From: Acidobacteriota bacterium | Lineage (GTDB): Bacteria; Acidobacteriota; UBA890; WLXD01 | Direction: 5' to 3' | Length of the DNA: 6,614 nt | Assembly: GCA_022571615.1 (NCBI GenBank) | Contig: JACZXM010000175.1 | Span: 1 to 6,614, forward strand | Shown here: positions 5,753 to 6,614 of the stretch, piece by piece | Numbering within the stretch: position 1 is the stretch's first letter | How the letters are laid out: each line of letters opens with the position of its first letter | The notes under the pieces: model-generated | Seen by the model: only the letters and a program-made list of their open reading frames with translations | Databases searched by the model: none | What the model was told of the DNA's origin: nothing | Program-made: the position numbers and the translations under genes

Positions 5753-6614
5753 ATGCAAGACTTCCTCGCCCAGACCTTCTACGGCAACACCATCGGCCGC
5801 TGGGCCGTCGCGCTTGCCATAGCCGTGGCGGCTTTGGTTGTCGGCAAGACGGTGTACTGGTTCACGCGTGGCATTCTCAAGCGCTGGACGAAGCGGACGG
5901 ACACGCAGCTTGACGACATGCTCATCGACATGCTCGACGAGCCGCTCGTGGTGATCGTTACCGCGCTCGGGTTCGGGGTCGCGGCGCGCTCACTGAGCCT
6001 GCCGGTGGGCGCCGTGGAGTTCGTCGGGGGCGCGATCCAGGCGGCGATCGTGCTGGCGGTGGCGTGGGTACTTGTCCGCTTGTTCGATGCCGTCGTTCGC
6101 CACGTGCTCGAACCGTTGGCGGAAGGCACCGACAACGATCTCGACGACCAACTGTTGCCCATCATCCGCAAGGGCGGCACGGGCGCGATCTGGATCCTGG
6201 GCGTGATCATGGCGCTCAACAACGCCGGCTACGACGTTGCCGCATTGATCGCCGGCCTGGGCATTGGCGGTATCGCGCTCGCCATGGCGTCGCAGGACAC
6301 GGTGAAGAACGTCTTTGGCGGCTTCACGATCTTCACAGATCGCCCCTTCAAGACGGGTGACCGCATCGTGGTGAGTGGCTTCGACGGCGTCGTCGACGAG
6401 ATCGGTGTCCGTTCCACCCGGCTCCGTACGCTGGCGGGCCGCGTGGTCACGATCCCGAACTCGAGCATCTCCAACTCGCCGGTGGAGAACATCTCCAGCG
6501 AGCCATCGCGAAAGATCGTCCAAACCCTGGGCCTGACCTACGACACCACCGCCGAGGGTATGGGGCGAGCTATGGAGACCCTGCGCCAGATTACCGGCGA
6601 GCATGTCGAGAGCC
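5753..6614 (+). CDS. MscS-family mechanosensitive ion channel (3' truncated by window)
   Basis: The 287 visible residues encode a small-conductance mechanosensitive channel of the inner membrane, which opens under membrane tension to release solutes in osmotic downshock. Predicted membrane segments are at about 15-36, 64-80, 90-112 and 144-158. The Gly/Ala-rich pore helix (AALIAGLGIGGIALAMAS, 163-180) leads into QDTVKNVFGG and FTIFTDRPFKTGDRI, the MscS pore-to-beta junction. The beta domain follows with GVVDEIGVRSTRLRT and VVTIPNSSISNSPVENIS, then the start of the alpha/beta cage. With more than the three helices of E. coli MscS, it resembles the four-to-five-helix environmental members. Two adjacent ATGs exist at 5750 and 5753; GGAGG at 5742-5746 lies 3 nt from the first and 6 nt from the second, favouring 5753. 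The stop codon lies beyond the right edge. Confidence 0.92.
   Translation, partial: MQDFLAQTFYGNTIGRWAVALAIAVAALVVGKTVYWFTRGILKRWTKRTDTQLDDMLIDMLDEPLVVIVTALGFGVAARSLSLPVGAVEFVGGAIQAAIVLAVAWVLVRLFDAVVRHVLEPLAEGTDNDLDDQLLPIIRKGGTGAIWILGVIMALNNAGYDVAALIAGLGIGGIALAMASQDTVKNVFGGFTIFTDRPFKTGDRIVVSGFDGVVDEIGVRSTRLRTLAGRVVTIPNSSISNSPVENISSEPSRKIVQTLGLTYDTTAEGMGRAMETLRQITGEHVES

Noticed and set aside
5990..6604. 204-codon open frame on the minus strand
   Set aside because: Antisense to the MscS pore helix and beta domain, which are clearly coding on the plus strand.

Overview
This window is high-GC bacterial DNA with tightly packed genes. Two consecutive genes encode proteins with N-terminal export signals, and an MscS-type channel follows, so the host is probably Gram-negative. 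Large secreted M14 peptidases with a C-terminal GATase-like domain, next to exported YtcJ-like amidohydrolases, are common in Gemmatimonadota and Acidobacteriota and also occur in some environmental Proteobacteria. That placement is inference; nothing here fixes the phylum. There are no rRNA or tRNA genes, insertion sequences, CRISPR arrays or phage genes.

Layout. (1) 1-263 is the 3' end of a plus-strand gene cut by the window edge. Its basic, Arg-rich tail hints at a nucleic-acid-binding protein. (2) 264-359 is a short intergenic region with CGGTCG-type repeats and a TATGAT box just before the next start codon. (3) 360-830 encodes a small DUF309 protein. (4) 831-886 holds a G-rich, hairpin-forming spacer. 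(5) 887-3481 encodes an 864-residue secreted M14 zinc carboxypeptidase-like protein with a C-terminal class I GATase-like domain lacking a nucleophile Cys. (6) 3504-5354, 22 nt downstream and with its own Shine-Dalgarno, encodes an exported YtcJ-like (Amidohydro_3) metal-dependent hydrolase. (7) On the minus strand, convergent to it, 5409-5591 encodes a small conserved-looking 60-residue protein. (8) 5592-5752 is a divergent intergenic region containing a 26-bp imperfect palindrome. (9) From 5753 off the right edge runs an MscS-family mechanosensitive channel.

How they work together. The M14 peptidase and the amidohydrolase look like a two-gene transcription unit acting outside the cytoplasm on peptides or N-acylated amino compounds, probably for nutrient scavenging. 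Their exact substrates cannot be read from sequence. The DUF309 gene, the small minus-strand gene and the channel have no evident pathway link to that pair. I see no strong sign of a new defence or mobile system. The best second-look items are the regulatory-looking sequences in the gaps, the motif departures in the amidohydrolase, and the small uncharacterised minus-strand gene.
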